Notes under the pieces: generated by a model | The model's database searches: none | What the model was told of the DNA's origin: nothing | Seen by the model: the letters and a program-made list of their open reading frames with translations, nothing else | Position numbers and translations under genes: made by a program | NCBI GenBank assembly: GCA_021298155.1 | Contig: JAJTEN010000030.1 | Coordinates: forward strand, 1 to 47,887 | DNA: 47,887 nt | Source: Sphingobacteriales bacterium | GTDB taxonomy: Bacteria > Bacteroidota > Bacteroidia > UKL13-3 | Direction: 5' to 3' | Shown: in pieces, positions 26,163-35,286 of the stretch | Position numbering within the stretch: position 1 is the first letter of the stretch | How the letters are laid out: each line of letters begins with the position of its first letter

Positions 26163-29100
26163 TTACTCAAGTGTTAATTCTAATCCTAATCCGCGTAACT
26201 CATGTGCCAATACATTGAACGACTCTGGTATACCTGGTGTAGGTAAGTTATCGCCTTTCACAATCGCTTCATAAGTTTTAGCGCGACCAATGATATCATC
26301 AGATTTCAAGGTTAAGATTTCCTGCAAGATATTAGCTGCACCATATGCTTCTAATGCCCATACCTCCATCTCACCAAAACGCTGACCACCAAACTGGGCT
26401 TTACCACCCAAAGGTTGCTGTGTAATCAATGAGTATGGTCCGATTGAACGCGCATGCATTTTATCATCAACCATGTGTCCTAATTTAATCATGTAAATTA
26501 CACCCACGGTAACAGGCTGGTCAAATTTAGCACCACTTAAACCATCATTTAAGTATGTTTTACCCCAATCTGGAATACCTGCTTTACGTGTGTATTCTAA
26601 TACCTGATCATCTGAAGCACCATCAAAAATTGGTGTTGCAAATTTAACATCCAATTCTTTTGCGGCCCAGCCCAACACTGTTTCATAAATCTGACCTAAG
26701 TTCATACGTGATGGTACACCTAATGGGTTCAACACGATATCTACCGGACGGCCATTATCCATAAATGGAAGATCTTCTTCACGCACGATACGGGCTACAA
26801 TACCTTTGTTACCATGCCTTCCGGCCATCTTATCACCTACTTTTAATTTACGCTTTTGAGCAATATATACTTTAGCTAATTTCAGAATACCGGTTGGTAA
26901 TTCATCTCCTACACTAATCGCATATTCTTTTCTTCTGTAATCTGCTAATTCTTGGTTGTGGCGGTTTTTGAAATGGGTTAAAATAGAACGAATCAACTCA
27001 TTCTTTTCCGCATCTCCTGTCCAGTTGTTGGCCATTACATTAGAGTAATCAATCTCATTCAGGTTCTTCATGCTAAATTTAGAACCTTTTGCAATCAACT
27101 CTTCATTGTAAACGTTGAAAACACCAGATGAAGTTTTTCCAGAAAGTACAGAGAATAATTTTTCAATTAAAATTTCCTTGATATCCTTCAAATTCTTTTC
27201 ATGCTCTTCCTTCAACTTAGCTAATTTTAACTTATCGTCTTGCTTAGCTAATTTTTCTTTCTTAGCGCGGGCAAACAATTTCTTGTCTATCACCACACCA
27301 TTCGTAGATGGAATTGCTTTTAAAGAAGCATCTTTTACATCACCCGCTTTATCACCAAAGATGGCACGCAACAACTTCTCTTCTGGAGAAGGTTCGGTTT
27401 CACCTTTTGGCGTAATTTTACCAATTAAAATATCTCCTTCACCCACTTCACAACCTATACGAATCAATCCATTTTCATCCAAATTCTTAGTAGCTTCTTC
27501 ACTCACATTTGGAATATCATTGGTTAATTCTTCCTCACCACGCTTGGTATCACGCACCTCTAATTCATACTCTGTAATGTGAATAGAAGTAAAGATATCT
27601 TCTTTTACCACTTTTTCAGAAATTACAATCGCATCCTCAAAGTTAAATCCTTGCCAAGGCATGAAAGCTACTTGTAAGTTTCTACCTAAGGCCAATTCAC
27701 CACCTTCTGTAGCATATCCCTCACACAATACTGTACCTTTCTCAACTTTTTGTCCTTTACGAACAATAGGCTTCAAATTGATACAGGTATTTTGATTGGT
27801 TCTACGGAATTTAATGAGTGAATAGGTTTTGGTATCTGTTCCAAAGCTAACTAATTTATCAAGATCAGTTTGCTCGTAGCGAATACGTATCTCTCTTGCA
27901 TCAACATACTCAACTACACCGGTACCTTCAGCTACCAAAAGTGTGCGTGAATCTTTGGCAACTCTACCTTCTAAACCAGTACCTACAACAGGTGCTTGTG
28001 GCCTCAACAAAGGCACAGCCTGACGCTGCATGTTTGAACCCATCAAGGCACGATTCGCATCATTATGTTCTAGGAATGGAATTAGAGAAGCGGCTATAGA
28101 TACAATCTGATTTGGAGCGATATCCATAAATTCAAGCTTGTCTGATTCAACCATTGGGAAGTCGCCTTCATAACGCGCTTTAATTTTATGATCTAAGAAA
28201 TTGCCAGCTGCGTCGTAACGCGCATTAGATTGGGCAATTACTTTTCCTTCTTCATCTTCTGCACTTAAATAAGTTACTGGTTCGCCAGCTTTCACCTTAC
28301 CACCTTCAACTTTTAAGTATGGCGTTTCAATGAAGCCCATGCCATTTATTTTGGCATGCACACACAAAGATGATATTAATCCAATATTCGGACCTTCAGG
28401 AGTTTCAATTGTACACAAGCGCCCGTAATGGGTATAATGTACGTCTCGCACCTCAAAACCTGCACGGTCACGACTCAAACCACCGGGTCCGAGTGCAGAC
28501 ATTCTACGTTTGTGGGTAATCTCAGCCAAGGGATTGGTTTGATCCATGAACTGTGATAATTGGTTCGTACCAAAGAATGAATTAATAACAGAAGACAATG
28601 TCTTTGCATTAATTAAGTCTGTTGGAGTGAACACTTCATTATCACGAATATTCATACGCTCACGAATGGTACGCGCCATACGCGCTAAACCTACTCCAAA
28701 TTGAGAGTATAATTGCTCCCCTACTGTGCGCACACGACGGTTACTCAAGTGATCAATATCATCCACATCAGCTCTAGAATTTGATAATTCAATCAAATAC
28801 TTAATGATAGAAACGATATCATCTTTACTTAATACACGGTTGCTCAGCGGTTCGTTTTTATTCAACTTACGGTTGATTCTATACCTACCTACATCACCTA
28901 AATCGTAACGCTTTTCAGAGAAAAATAATTTTTCAATTACCCCTCTCGCAGTTTCCTCATCTGGTGGATCAGCATTTCTTAATTGGCGATAGATGTGCTC
29001 ATGCGCCTCTTTACCACTATTTGCCGTATCCTTCTGTAAGGTATTTAAAATAATAGCGAAATCATTATGACTTGATTCGTTTTTATGAAGTAAAATAGAT

Positions 29101-29978
29101 TTTACTTCCGCTTCAACAATTAGCTCAATATGATCTTCTTCTAAGATGGTATCGCGTTCAATGATAACTTCATTACGCTCAATAGATACCACTTCACCTG
29201 TATCCTCATCCACAAAATCCTCAATCCATGTTCTTAACACACGGGCTGCTAATTTGCGACCAAGAACCTTTTTTAAACCAGATTTACTCACTTTTGCCTC
29301 TTCGGCAAGTTCAAACAAGTTCAAAATGTCTTTGTCTGATTCAAAACCAATGGCACGTAATAATGTAGTTACTGGAAACTTCTTTTTACGATCGATATAC
29401 GCATACATAACGTTGTTTACATCGGTTGCAAATTCTATCCAACTTCCTTTAAATGGAATCACACGAGCAGAATACAACTTAGTACCGTTCGTATGGTAGC
29501 TTTGACCGAAGAAAACACCAGGTGAACGGTGCAATTGTGAAACAATGATACGTTCTGCACCATTTATAACAAAAGTACCACGAGGTGTCATGTAAGGGAT
29601 TGTTCCCAAATACACATCTTGTACAATGGTTTTGAAATCTTCATGCTCTGGATCATTACATGATAGACGTAATTTTGCCTTTAAAGGCACTGAATAAGTT
29701 AAGCCACGCTCAATGCACTCATCAATAGAGTAACGCGGTGGATCAACAAAATAATCCAAAAATTCTAAAACGAAGATATTGCGTGTATCGGTGATAGGGA
29801 AATTCTCTAAAAACACCTTGTACAAACCTTCATTTGTTCTACTTTCTGAAGTAGTATCCAATTGGAAGAATTCTTTGAACGACTGTAATTGAACATCCAA
29901 AAAATCTGGATAATCAATAACAGGATTAACTGAAGAGAAGGAAATTCTTCCTGCAGTTGTATTTATATTTTTGGCCAA
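26163..29978 (-). CDS. rpoB: RNA polymerase beta subunit
   Basis: This is the catalytic beta subunit of RNA polymerase, 1,271 residues, the usual Bacteroidota length and uninterrupted. Recognisable parts are the N-terminal [17 protein letters not shown], the rifampicin-binding region ([33 protein letters not shown] in two halves), the [22 protein letters not shown] segment, and the C-terminal [22 protein letters not shown]. The start is TTG at 29978: an in-frame stop lies five codons upstream and the next Met is far inside, so no ATG is available. It sits between rplL and rpoC with hairpins in both gaps. Confidence 0.98.
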   Translation of the reverse strand: MAKNINTTAGRISFSSVNPVIDYPDFLDVQLQSFKEFFQLDTTSESRTNEGLYKVFLENFPITDTRNIFVLEFLDYFVDPPRYSIDECIERGLTYSVPLKAKLRLSCNDPEHEDFKTIVQDVYLGTIPYMTPRGTFVINGAERIIVSQLHRSPGVFFGQSYHTNGTKLYSARVIPFKGSWIEFATDVNNVMYAYIDRKKKFPVTTLLRAIGFESDKDILNLFELAEEAKVSKSGLKKVLGRKLAARVLRTWIEDFVDEDTGEVVSIERNEVIIERDTILEEDHIELIVEAEVKSILLHKNESSHNDFAIILNTLQKDTANSGKEAHEHIYRQLRNADPPDEETARGVIEKLFFSEKRYDLGDVGRYRINRKLNKNEPLSNRVLSKDDIVSIIKYLIELSNSRADVDDIDHLSNRRVRTVGEQLYSQFGVGLARMARTIRERMNIRDNEVFTPTDLINAKTLSSVINSFFGTNQLSQFMDQTNPLAEITHKRRMSALGPGGLSRDRAGFEVRDVHYTHYGRLCTIETPEGPNIGLISSLCVHAKINGMGFIETPYLKVEGGKVKAGEPVTYLSAEDEEGKVIAQSNARYDAAGNFLDHKIKARYEGDFPMVESDKLEFMDIAPNQIVSIAASLIPFLEHNDANRALMGSNMQRQAVPLLRPQAPVVGTGLEGRVAKDSRTLLVAEGTGVVEYVDAREIRIRYEQTDLDKLVSFGTDTKTYSLIKFRRTNQNTCINLKPIVRKGQKVEKGTVLCEGYATEGGELALGRNLQVAFMPWQGFNFEDAIVISEKVVKEDIFTSIHITEYELEVRDTKRGEEELTNDIPNVSEEATKNLDENGLIRIGCEVGEGDILIGKITPKGETEPSPEEKLLRAIFGDKAGDVKDASLKAIPSTNGVVIDKKLFARAKKEKLAKQDDKLKLAKLKEEHEKNLKDIKEILIEKLFSVLSGKTSSGVFNVYNEELIAKGSKFSMKNLNEIDYSNVMANNWTGDAEKNELIRSILTHFKNRHNQELADYRRKEYAISVGDELPTGILKLAKVYIAQKRKLKVGDKMAGRHGNKGIVARIVREEDLPFMDNGRPVDIVLNPLGVPSRMNLGQIYETVLGWAAKELDVKFATPIFDGASDDQVLEYTRKAGIPDWGKTYLNDGLSGAKFDQPVTVGVIYMIKLGHMVDDKMHARSIGPYSLITQQPLGGKAQFGGQRFGEMEVWALEAYGAANILQEILTLKSDDIIGRAKTYEAIVKGDNLPTPGIPESFNVLAHELRGLGLELTLE

Positions 29979-30030
29979 TGTTAAATAATATTAAATGGTT
30001 AACCAATTCTTGGATTTACATAAACAAAGA

Positions 30031-30059
30031 TGTGACCCACGACATTAGTCGGGGTCACA
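30031..30059 (-). promoter_or_regulatory. Hairpin between rplL and rpoB, possible attenuator
   Basis: In the mRNA, TGTGACCC-CGAC pairs with GTCG-T-GGGTCACA (12 bp, one bulge, loop of 4), followed by the mildly T-rich TCTTTGTTT. The position matches the known partial terminator between rplL and rpoB of Escherichia coli, which lowers polymerase relative to ribosomal protein output. The function here is inferred. Confidence 0.55.
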
Positions 30060-30083
30060 TTTTCAAAATCTATTGATTTCGAA

Positions 30084-30461
30084 TTACTTAACTTCAATCT
30101 CAGCTCCTGCTTCTGTAAGCTTAGCTTTAAGATCTTCAGCAGTTGCTTTGTCAACGCCTTCTTTGATTGGCTTTGGAGCACCGTCTACCAATTCTTTAGC
30201 TTCTTTCAAACCTAAACCGGTAAGGTCTTTTACAATCTTAACCACGTTAAGTTTGTTTGCACCAGCAGCTTTCAAAATTACATCAAAAGATGTTTTTTCA
30301 GCAGCAGCCTCAGCAGCTGCACCAGCAGCAGGAGCTGCAACAGCTACAGCAGCAGCTGCAGGTTCGATACCATACTCATCTTTCAAAATTGTAGCTAACT
30401 CATTAACTTCTTTAACTGTTAAGTTAACTAATTGTTCTGCGAACGCTTTTAAATCTGCCAT
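30084..30461 (-). CDS. rplL: Ribosomal protein bL12 (L7/L12)
   Basis: This is the stalk protein of the 50S subunit that recruits translational GTPases, present as dimers on uL10. It has 125 residues, complete: an N-terminal dimerisation domain ([23 protein letters not shown]), an Ala-rich hinge at about 34-54, and the globular C-terminal domain with the [13 protein letters not shown] and [17 protein letters not shown] motifs. It follows rplJ by 54 nt, and the gap is T-rich on the plus strand (A-rich in mRNA), typical of Bacteroidota leaders without Shine-Dalgarno. Confidence 0.98.
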   Translation of the reverse strand: MADLKAFAEQLVNLTVKEVNELATILKDEYGIEPAAAAVAVAAPAAGAAAEAAAEKTSFDVILKAAGANKLNVVKIVKDLTGLGLKEAKELVDGAPKPIKEGVDKATAEDLKAKLTEAGAEIEVK

Positions 30462-30515
30462 TTGTCTAAAATTTAATTGTTATTAATTGTTGTTTTTATT
30501 TTTTGTCTTTTGTTT

Positions 30516-31037
30516 TTATTCCGGACGCTCTGATAATGTTTTTACCACACCGGCGATGGTATTTCCACCTGATTGTAATGCACTGATTACATTTTGTGCA
30601 GGTGATTGTAGTAAACCAATGATTTCACCAATCAATTCGTTCTTCGATTTCAATGCCATTAATGCATCTAGTTGGTTATCACCAATAAATACATCTGTAT
30701 CTATGCAAGCACCTTTTAAGGCTGGGATTGAATCTTTCTTTCTGAATTCTTTAATCGCTTTTGCTGGCGCTTTCATGTCTTCACAAAACATGATAGCTGA
30801 ATTGCCTTTAAGCGTATCTGTTAGGGCGCCAAAATCGCGACCAGATCTTTCGAATGCTTTTTTAATTAAGGTATTCTTGGCTACTTCTAAAGTAATATTG
30901 TTCTTAAACAACATTCTTCTTAAGTCGCTCGTTTTTTGCGCATTTAAGCTAGCAATATCCGTGATATAAACATTCTTGTATTGGCTAAACTTTTCAACCA
31001 ATGCATCAATTACTAATTCTTTTTCTTCCTTTTTCAT
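30516..31037 (-). CDS. rplJ: Ribosomal protein uL10
   Basis: This protein is the base of the ribosomal stalk: its N-terminal part binds 23S rRNA and its C-terminal helix carries bL12 dimers. It has 173 residues, normal. Features are the N-terminal YITDIASLNAQKTSDLRRML and the helical C-terminus ending VISALQSGGNTIAGVVKTL. It begins only 12 nt after rplA, so the long autoregulatory leader found before rplJ in E. coli has no room here. Confidence 0.97.
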   Translation of the reverse strand: MKKEEKELVIDALVEKFSQYKNVYITDIASLNAQKTSDLRRMLFKNNITLEVAKNTLIKKAFERSGRDFGALTDTLKGNSAIMFCEDMKAPAKAIKEFRKKDSIPALKGACIDTDVFIGDNQLDALMALKSKNELIGEIIGLLQSPAQNVISALQSGGNTIAGVVKTLSERPE

Positions 31038-31049
31038 ACCCGAATATTA

Positions 31050-31748
31050 TTAAATACCTGGAACAGATTTAGTATCAACTGTGATGCCCGGACTCATAGT
31101 ACTGCTCACATGGATACTTTTAAAATAGGTGCCTTTAGCACTTGATGGTTTCATTTTCGCAAGGGTTTGAATCAACTCAACTGCATTTTCATACAATTTC
31201 TCTGGAGCGAAAGTAGACTTTCCAATTGAGGTGTGAATATTACCTTCTTTATCTACCTTAAAATCAATCTTACCCGCTTTAATTTCCTTAACAGTTTTAC
31301 CAACCTCTTGCGTTACAGTACCACTCTTAGGGTTTGGCATCAAATTACGTGGTCCTAAAACCTTACCTAATTTACCTAACTTAGCCATAACAGCTGGCAT
31401 GGTAACAATGATGTCGATATCAGTCCAACCTTGCTCAATTTTTTGAATATACTCATCCAAACCTGCGTAATCAGCACCGGCTGCGATAGCCTCAGCCTCT
31501 TTGTCTGCAGGAACCAAAGCTAAAACTTTAATTGTTTTACCTGTTCCATGAGGCAATGCTACTGTACCACGAACCATCTGATTCGCCTTCTTAGGATCAA
31601 CACCCAAACGGACATCAATATCCACTGAAGAATCAAATTTAGTATAGGATATCTCCTTTACCAATTTAGAAGCTTCAGTCAAAGTGTAGGCTTTATTACC
31701 ATCCACTTTTTTCAATGCTTCTTTTCTTTTCTTACTTATCCTTGTCAT
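31050..31748 (-). CDS. rplA: Ribosomal protein uL1
   Basis: This is the L1-stalk protein that binds 23S rRNA and helps release E-site tRNA; in some bacteria it also represses its own operon. It has 232 residues, complete. Typical motifs are [43 protein letters not shown] and the C-terminal [18 protein letters not shown]. It lies 12 nt after rplK in the same transcript. Confidence 0.98.
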   Translation of the reverse strand: MTRISKKRKEALKKVDGNKAYTLTEASKLVKEISYTKFDSSVDIDVRLGVDPKKANQMVRGTVALPHGTGKTIKVLALVPADKEAEAIAAGADYAGLDEYIQKIEQGWTDIDIIVTMPAVMAKLGKLGKVLGPRNLMPNPKSGTVTQEVGKTVKEIKAGKIDFKVDKEGNIHTSIGKSTFAPEKLYENAVELIQTLAKMKPSSAKGTYFKSIHVSSTMSPGITVDTKSVPGI

Positions 31749-31760
31749 CTCTTAATTATT

Positions 31761-32204
31761 TTAATTGTTAAAAGGATTTTCACCAGTAACATTTAATCCC
31801 ATACTACGGGCGCTACCAGCAACCATTTTCATTGCAGATTCAACTTTAAAACAGTTCATATCTACAATTTTATCTTCTGCAATCATTTTAATTTGATCCC
31901 AGCTAACTGATCCATTTTTCTTACGGTTTGGTTCAGCAGAACCTTTCGCAATTTTAGCAGCCTCTAATAATTGAGCAGCCACTGGTGGGGTTTTGATGAT
32001 GAAATCAAATGATTTATCACTGTAAACAGAGATTACAACTGGTAAAATCTTCCCTGCTTTATCTTGGGTTCTTGCATTGAACTGCTTGCAAAATTCCATG
32101 ATATTTACACCCTTTGATCCTAATGCAGGACCGATTGGAGGAGCCGGATTAGCTGCGCCACCTTTTACCTGAAGTTTAATAAAACCTGTTAGTTCTTTTG
32201 CCAT
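31761..32204 (-). CDS. rplK: Ribosomal protein uL11
   Basis: This protein is part of the GTPase-associated centre, binds 23S rRNA with uL10 and is needed for stringent-response sensing. It has 147 residues. Conserved Pro-rich N-terminal motif [20 protein letters not shown] and C-terminal RNA-binding [11 protein letters not shown] are present. It follows nusG by 44 nt; the gap contains only a 5-bp stem. Confidence 0.98.
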   Translation of the reverse strand: MAKELTGFIKLQVKGGAANPAPPIGPALGSKGVNIMEFCKQFNARTQDKAGKILPVVISVYSDKSFDFIIKTPPVAAQLLEAAKIAKGSAEPNRKKNGSVSWDQIKMIAEDKIVDMNCFKVESAMKMVAGSARSMGLNVTGENPFNN

Positions 32205-32248
32205 AACATCTAAATTTTTATCGGTTATACCGACCTTTTATTCTACAA

Positions 32249-32803
32249 TTAACTTTCTTTTTCTACTTGTGAGAAATTGAGCTCTAGTGGTGTTCTTCTT
32301 CCGAAGATTTTAACCATCACTTTCAATTTCTTTTTATCTTCACTTACCTCTTCAATAACACCACTGAAACCGGTAAATGGTCCATCTATAACTTTCACAT
32401 TTTCTCCAACAATGTATGGCTCTTCCATTGTTTCGCCTTGTTCAGCGATAACATCTACATTGCCTAAAATTCTACTCACCTCCGACGGTCTTAAAGCTGT
32501 TGGTGTTGCTTTACCGCCTAAAAATCCAACTACACCGTTTACTGAAGTAATAATGTGACCTACTTCTCCAGCTATATCAGCATTGATTAAAATATAACCT
32601 GGCAGATAGGCTTTTTCCTTACTCGTCTTTTTACCATTTTTTACTTGGTAAATTTTCTCTGTTGGAATCAAGATTTGAGGAACCTGCCCTTGAAGTCCAG
32701 CCCTCTCAAGCTCCACCTCTAGCTGTGCTTTTACCTTTTTTTCTTGGCCGGTAACCGCACGCACCACATACCATTTAAATTGTTCAGTTCCTTGTTCTGT
32801 CAT
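32249..32803 (-). CDS. nusG: Transcription termination/antitermination factor NusG
   Basis: NusG binds the RNA polymerase clamp and links it to Rho or the ribosome. It has 184 residues with the NGN domain at the N-terminus (WYVVRAVTGQEKKVKAQLE; YLPGYILINA) and a C-terminal KOW domain (VKVIDGPFTGFSGVIEEV). It lies 9 nt after secE. This is the general NusG of the ribosomal cluster and not a specialised paralogue. Confidence 0.98.
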   Translation of the reverse strand: MTEQGTEQFKWYVVRAVTGQEKKVKAQLEVELERAGLQGQVPQILIPTEKIYQVKNGKKTSKEKAYLPGYILINADIAGEVGHIITSVNGVVGFLGGKATPTALRPSEVSRILGNVDVIAEQGETMEEPYIVGENVKVIDGPFTGFSGVIEEVSEDKKKLKVMVKIFGRRTPLELNFSQVEKES

Positions 32804-32812
32804 GGTTCAATC

Positions 32813-33010
32813 TTAGCTTTGAAATAATTGATAAAATAAGCCTAACGAAGTACTACTCGCTAAGTCTATTACACCAATTAATAATGCGATGATCAATGAG
32901 GCAACCATCACAATAATGGTGCTTTCTTGCAAGTCTTCCCAGCTAGGCCATGAAACCTTGTTCATCAACTCATCGTATGATAATTTGATATATTCTCTAA
33001 ACTTGTTCAT
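32813..33010 (-). CDS. secE: Preprotein translocase subunit SecE
   Basis: This is the small inner-membrane clamp subunit of SecYEG. It has 65 residues: an amphipathic cytoplasmic helix with the conserved Glu-Leu and W-P-S-W motif (LMNKVSWPSWEDLQ), then one transmembrane helix (about 30-50). It lies 13 nt after the tRNA-Trp gene and before nusG, the usual order. Confidence 0.97.
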   Translation of the reverse strand: MNKFREYIKLSYDELMNKVSWPSWEDLQESTIIVMVASLIIALLIGVIDLASSTSLGLFYQLFQS

Positions 33011-33023
33011 ATTTTTATCTTAG

Positions 33024-33094
33024 CACGGGAACAAGGATTCGAACCCTGATCAGCGGTTTTGGAGACCGACATTCTACCATTGAACTATTCCCGT
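33024..33094 (-). tRNA. tRNA-Trp (anticodon CCA)
   Basis: This is a full cloverleaf of 71 nt with a 7-bp acceptor stem (ACGGGAA/TTCCCGT) and an anticodon loop CTCCAAA with CCA at 33060-33062. The T-arm is GGGTTCGAATCC. The CCA end is not encoded. It lies between tuf and secE, the standard Bacteroidota position. Confidence 0.96.
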
Positions 33095-33101
33095 ATAGAC
33101 A

Positions 33102-33134
33102 GCAAATGTTGGCTAGTAACTAACCAACACTTGC
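33102..33134 (-). ncRNA. 15-bp hairpin between tuf and tRNA-Trp
   Basis: In the transcript GCAAGTGTTGGTTAG pairs with CTAGCCAACATTTGC (15 bp, two G-U pairs, loop TTA). It starts 18 nt after the tuf stop codon and ends 7 nt before the mature 5' end of tRNA-Trp. No T-run follows. The likely role is to protect the tuf mRNA end and/or direct processing of the tRNA 5' leader. Confidence 0.6.
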
Positions 33135-33152
33135 GATCGTATGAAAATGATA

Positions 33153-34340
33153 TTATTCTAAAATTTCAGTAACCTGTCCAGCACCTACTGTTCTACCACC
33201 TTCACGGATAGCGAAACGTAAGTTCTTTTCCATAGCAATTGGAGCGATTAACTGTACAGTAATTGTAACGTTATCACCAGGCATTACCATTTCTACTCCT
33301 TCAGCTAACTGACACTCACCAGTAACGTCTGTAGTACGGAAGTAGAATTGTGGACGGTATTTGTTAAAGAATGGAGTATGACGACCACCTTCTTCTTTGC
33401 TTAATACGTAAATTTCAGCTTTGAATTTAGTGTGCGGTAATACTGAACCTGGCTTACAAATAACCATACCTCTACGGATTTGATTTTTGTCTACACCACG
33501 TAACAATAAACCTACGTTGTCACCAGCTTCACCTCTATCAAGGATCTTACGGAACATTTCAACACCAGTTACTACTGAAGATAATTTTTCAGCACCTAAA
33601 CCAATGATATCTACTTGCTCTGAAGAGTTGATAACTCCACGCTCGATACGACCTGTAGCAACAGTTCCACGACCAGTGATTGAGAAAACGTCTTCGATTG
33701 GCATTAAGAAAGGTAATTCAGTTGCACGAGGTGGAACTGGAATGTATGAATCTACTGCATTCATTAATTCCATGATTTTTTCTACCCACTTAGCATCTCC
33801 ATTTAATCCACCTAAAGCAGATCCTTGGATAACTGGAATTTCATCACCAGGGAATTCGTATTTGTTTAATAAATCACGGATTTCCATTTCAACAATCTCT
33901 AATAATTCTGGATCGTCTACCATGTCAACCTTGTTCATGAAAACAACGATTCTAGGTACACCTACCTGACGAGCTAATAAGATATGCTCACGAGTTTGTG
34001 GCATTGGACCATCAGTTGAAGCTACCACTAAGATAGCACCATCCATCTGAGCCGCACCAGTTACCATGTTCTTTACGTAATCCGCGTGACCCGGACAGTC
34101 AACGTGTGCGTAGTGACGGTTAGCTGTTGAATACTCAACGTGCGCTGTGTTAATTGTAATACCGCGTTCTTTTTCTTCAGGAGCTGAATCGATTGAATCA
34201 AATGAACGAGCTTCTGACAAACCTGCATCTGCTAATACTTTAGTGATTGCAGCAGTCAAAGTAGTTTTTCCGTGGTCAACGTGACCGATTGTACCGATGT
34301 TAACGTGTGGTTTACTGCGGTCAAATTTTTCTTTAGCCAT
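33153..34340 (-). CDS. tuf: Translation elongation factor EF-Tu
   Basis: This GTPase delivers aminoacyl-tRNA to the ribosome. It has 395 residues, complete. The GTP-binding motifs are GHVDHGKT (19-26), DCPGH (81-85) and NKVD (136-139); domains II and III follow, with [11 protein letters not shown] and the C-terminal [11 protein letters not shown]. The mRNA leader is A-rich (the plus strand reads TTTTGTTTTATATT), with no Shine-Dalgarno. It lies between tRNA-Thr(GGT) and tRNA-Trp. Confidence 0.99.
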   Translation of the reverse strand: MAKEKFDRSKPHVNIGTIGHVDHGKTTLTAAITKVLADAGLSEARSFDSIDSAPEEKERGITINTAHVEYSTANRHYAHVDCPGHADYVKNMVTGAAQMDGAILVVASTDGPMPQTREHILLARQVGVPRIVVFMNKVDMVDDPELLEIVEMEIRDLLNKYEFPGDEIPVIQGSALGGLNGDAKWVEKIMELMNAVDSYIPVPPRATELPFLMPIEDVFSITGRGTVATGRIERGVINSSEQVDIIGLGAEKLSSVVTGVEMFRKILDRGEAGDNVGLLLRGVDKNQIRRGMVICKPGSVLPHTKFKAEIYVLSKEEGGRHTPFFNKYRPQFYFRTTDVTGECQLAEGVEMVMPGDNVTITVQLIAPIAMEKNLRFAIREGGRTVGAGQVTEILE

Positions 34341-34373
34341 TTTGTTTTATATTTTAAGTTTTAGTTTTATTTG

Positions 34374-34445
<72 letters not shown>

Positions 34446-34530
34446 GAATTGCAAGCTATTTTTCAATAACCTGCAACCTGTAAAGTGATTAAATAAAAGA
34501 ATGGAATCTGTTACTTGCTCACTAAAAATG

Positions 34531-34603
34531 AGCGAGAGACGAGGCTCGAACCCGCGACCTACAGCTTGGAAGGCTGTCGCTCTACCAACTGAGCTACTCT
34601 CGC
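34531..34603 (-). tRNA. tRNA-Gly (anticodon TCC)
   Basis: This is a 73-nt cloverleaf with a perfect acceptor stem GCGAGAG/CTCTCGC, anticodon stem ACAGC/GCTGT and loop CTTCCAA; TCC is at 34568-34570. T-arm GGGTTCGAGCC. It is the second tRNA upstream of tuf. Confidence 0.96.
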
Positions 34604-34648
34604 TTTTATTTCTGACATAAACGCCCGTTTATAAATAAACGAATGTGG

Positions 34649-34729
34649 TGGGGAGAGAAGGATTCGAACCTTCGAAGTCGAAACAACGGATTTACAGTCC
34701 GTCCCATTTGGCCGCTCTGGAATCTCCCC
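34649..34729 (-). tRNA. tRNA-Tyr (anticodon GTA)
   Basis: This is an 81-nt class II tRNA with a long variable arm. Acceptor stem GGGGAGA/TCTCCCC, anticodon loop CTGTAAA with GTA at 34693-34695, and T-arm AAGGTTCGAATCCTT. It belongs to the tRNA array before tuf. Confidence 0.96.
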
Positions 34730-34779
34730 CTGCTTCAACTATCACTAACCCTACAGCTACTGACAGAGGAAAACAAATG

Positions 34780-34852
34780 AGCCACTTGCCGGAATCGAAC
34801 CAGCGACCTACTGATTACAAATCAGTTGCTCTACCAGCTGAGCTAAAGTGGC
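34780..34852 (-). tRNA. tRNA-Thr (anticodon TGT)
   Basis: This is a 73-nt cloverleaf with acceptor stem GCCACTT/AAGTGGC, anticodon stem ACTGA/TCAGT and loop TTTGTAA; TGT is at 34817-34819. It is the first gene of the tRNA-tuf transcription unit, about 130 nt after its predicted promoter. Confidence 0.96.
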
Positions 34853-34992
34853 ATTTATTTGGTTTTACCCAAAAAATTCCTTCGACGTTTATGTCCAATA
34901 AAAGATTCAGCTAAAAGCTAACAAGCTTATAATCTGAATTTTAACCTGCAAAGAACTTTAAATACATTTGCCTTTCTTTTCTTAAAGGACTG

Positions 34993-35023
34993 CAAATGTA
35001 ATGTTTTGCAGGATGTTTACAAG
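34993..35023 (-). promoter_or_regulatory. Promoter of the tRNA-tuf-secE-nusG-rpl-rpo unit
   Basis: On the minus strand CTTG (35023-35020), exactly 19 nt, then TACATTTG followed by C (35000-34993). This fits TTTG-N19-TAnnTTTGC with one mismatch. It would start transcription near 34986 and lies upstream of the first tRNA, where the promoter of this unit is expected. Confidence 0.65.
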
Positions 35024-35286
35024 TAGGAAGCAAAAAAAAATATTTAAAGAGAACTTTGAAGCGTAACAGTGGTGCAAAAGTAAGCGGCAGTTTTAATAAA
35101 GCAAATATTTCTTACAATCTTGTTTTATTTTCTTAATTCCTTTCTGCTTTTCAGCATTTTATTATTGTGGTTTTATAAAAACACACCCTTTCTTGTTTGA
35201 TTTTAGCCATTTTTTATGGCTAAAATTTTGAAAAAAATCTTTTTTAAGGCCTAAAAATAACCCAAATTGCCAGCAAATTTTTATTC
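35024..35286. other. Gene-free region upstream of the M14 peptidase
   Basis: No coding frame is supported between tRNA-Thr(TGT) and the peptidase gene apart from the promoter above. A perfect 11-bp stem with a 5-T loop (ATTTTAGCCAT/ATGGCTAAAAT) spans 35200-35226, 60 nt before the peptidase ATG. It could be an operator or leader stem. TTTG at 35196-35199 and AAATTTTG at 35223-35230 are a weak promoter candidate, with a 23-nt spacer. Confidence 0.4.

Noticed and set aside
27115-27582. A 155-codon open frame antisense to rpoB
   Set aside because: The rpoB frame is strongly conserved on the other strand. The antisense product is Ser/Asn-rich low-complexity sequence without domain features. Similar antisense frames over tuf, rplJ and rplL were rejected for the same reason.
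34645-34914. An 89-codon plus-strand frame (GREGFEPSK ... PESNQRPTDYKSVALPAELK)
   Set aside because: It is the antisense reading of tRNA-Tyr and tRNA-Thr(TGT), a well-known false protein found across databases.
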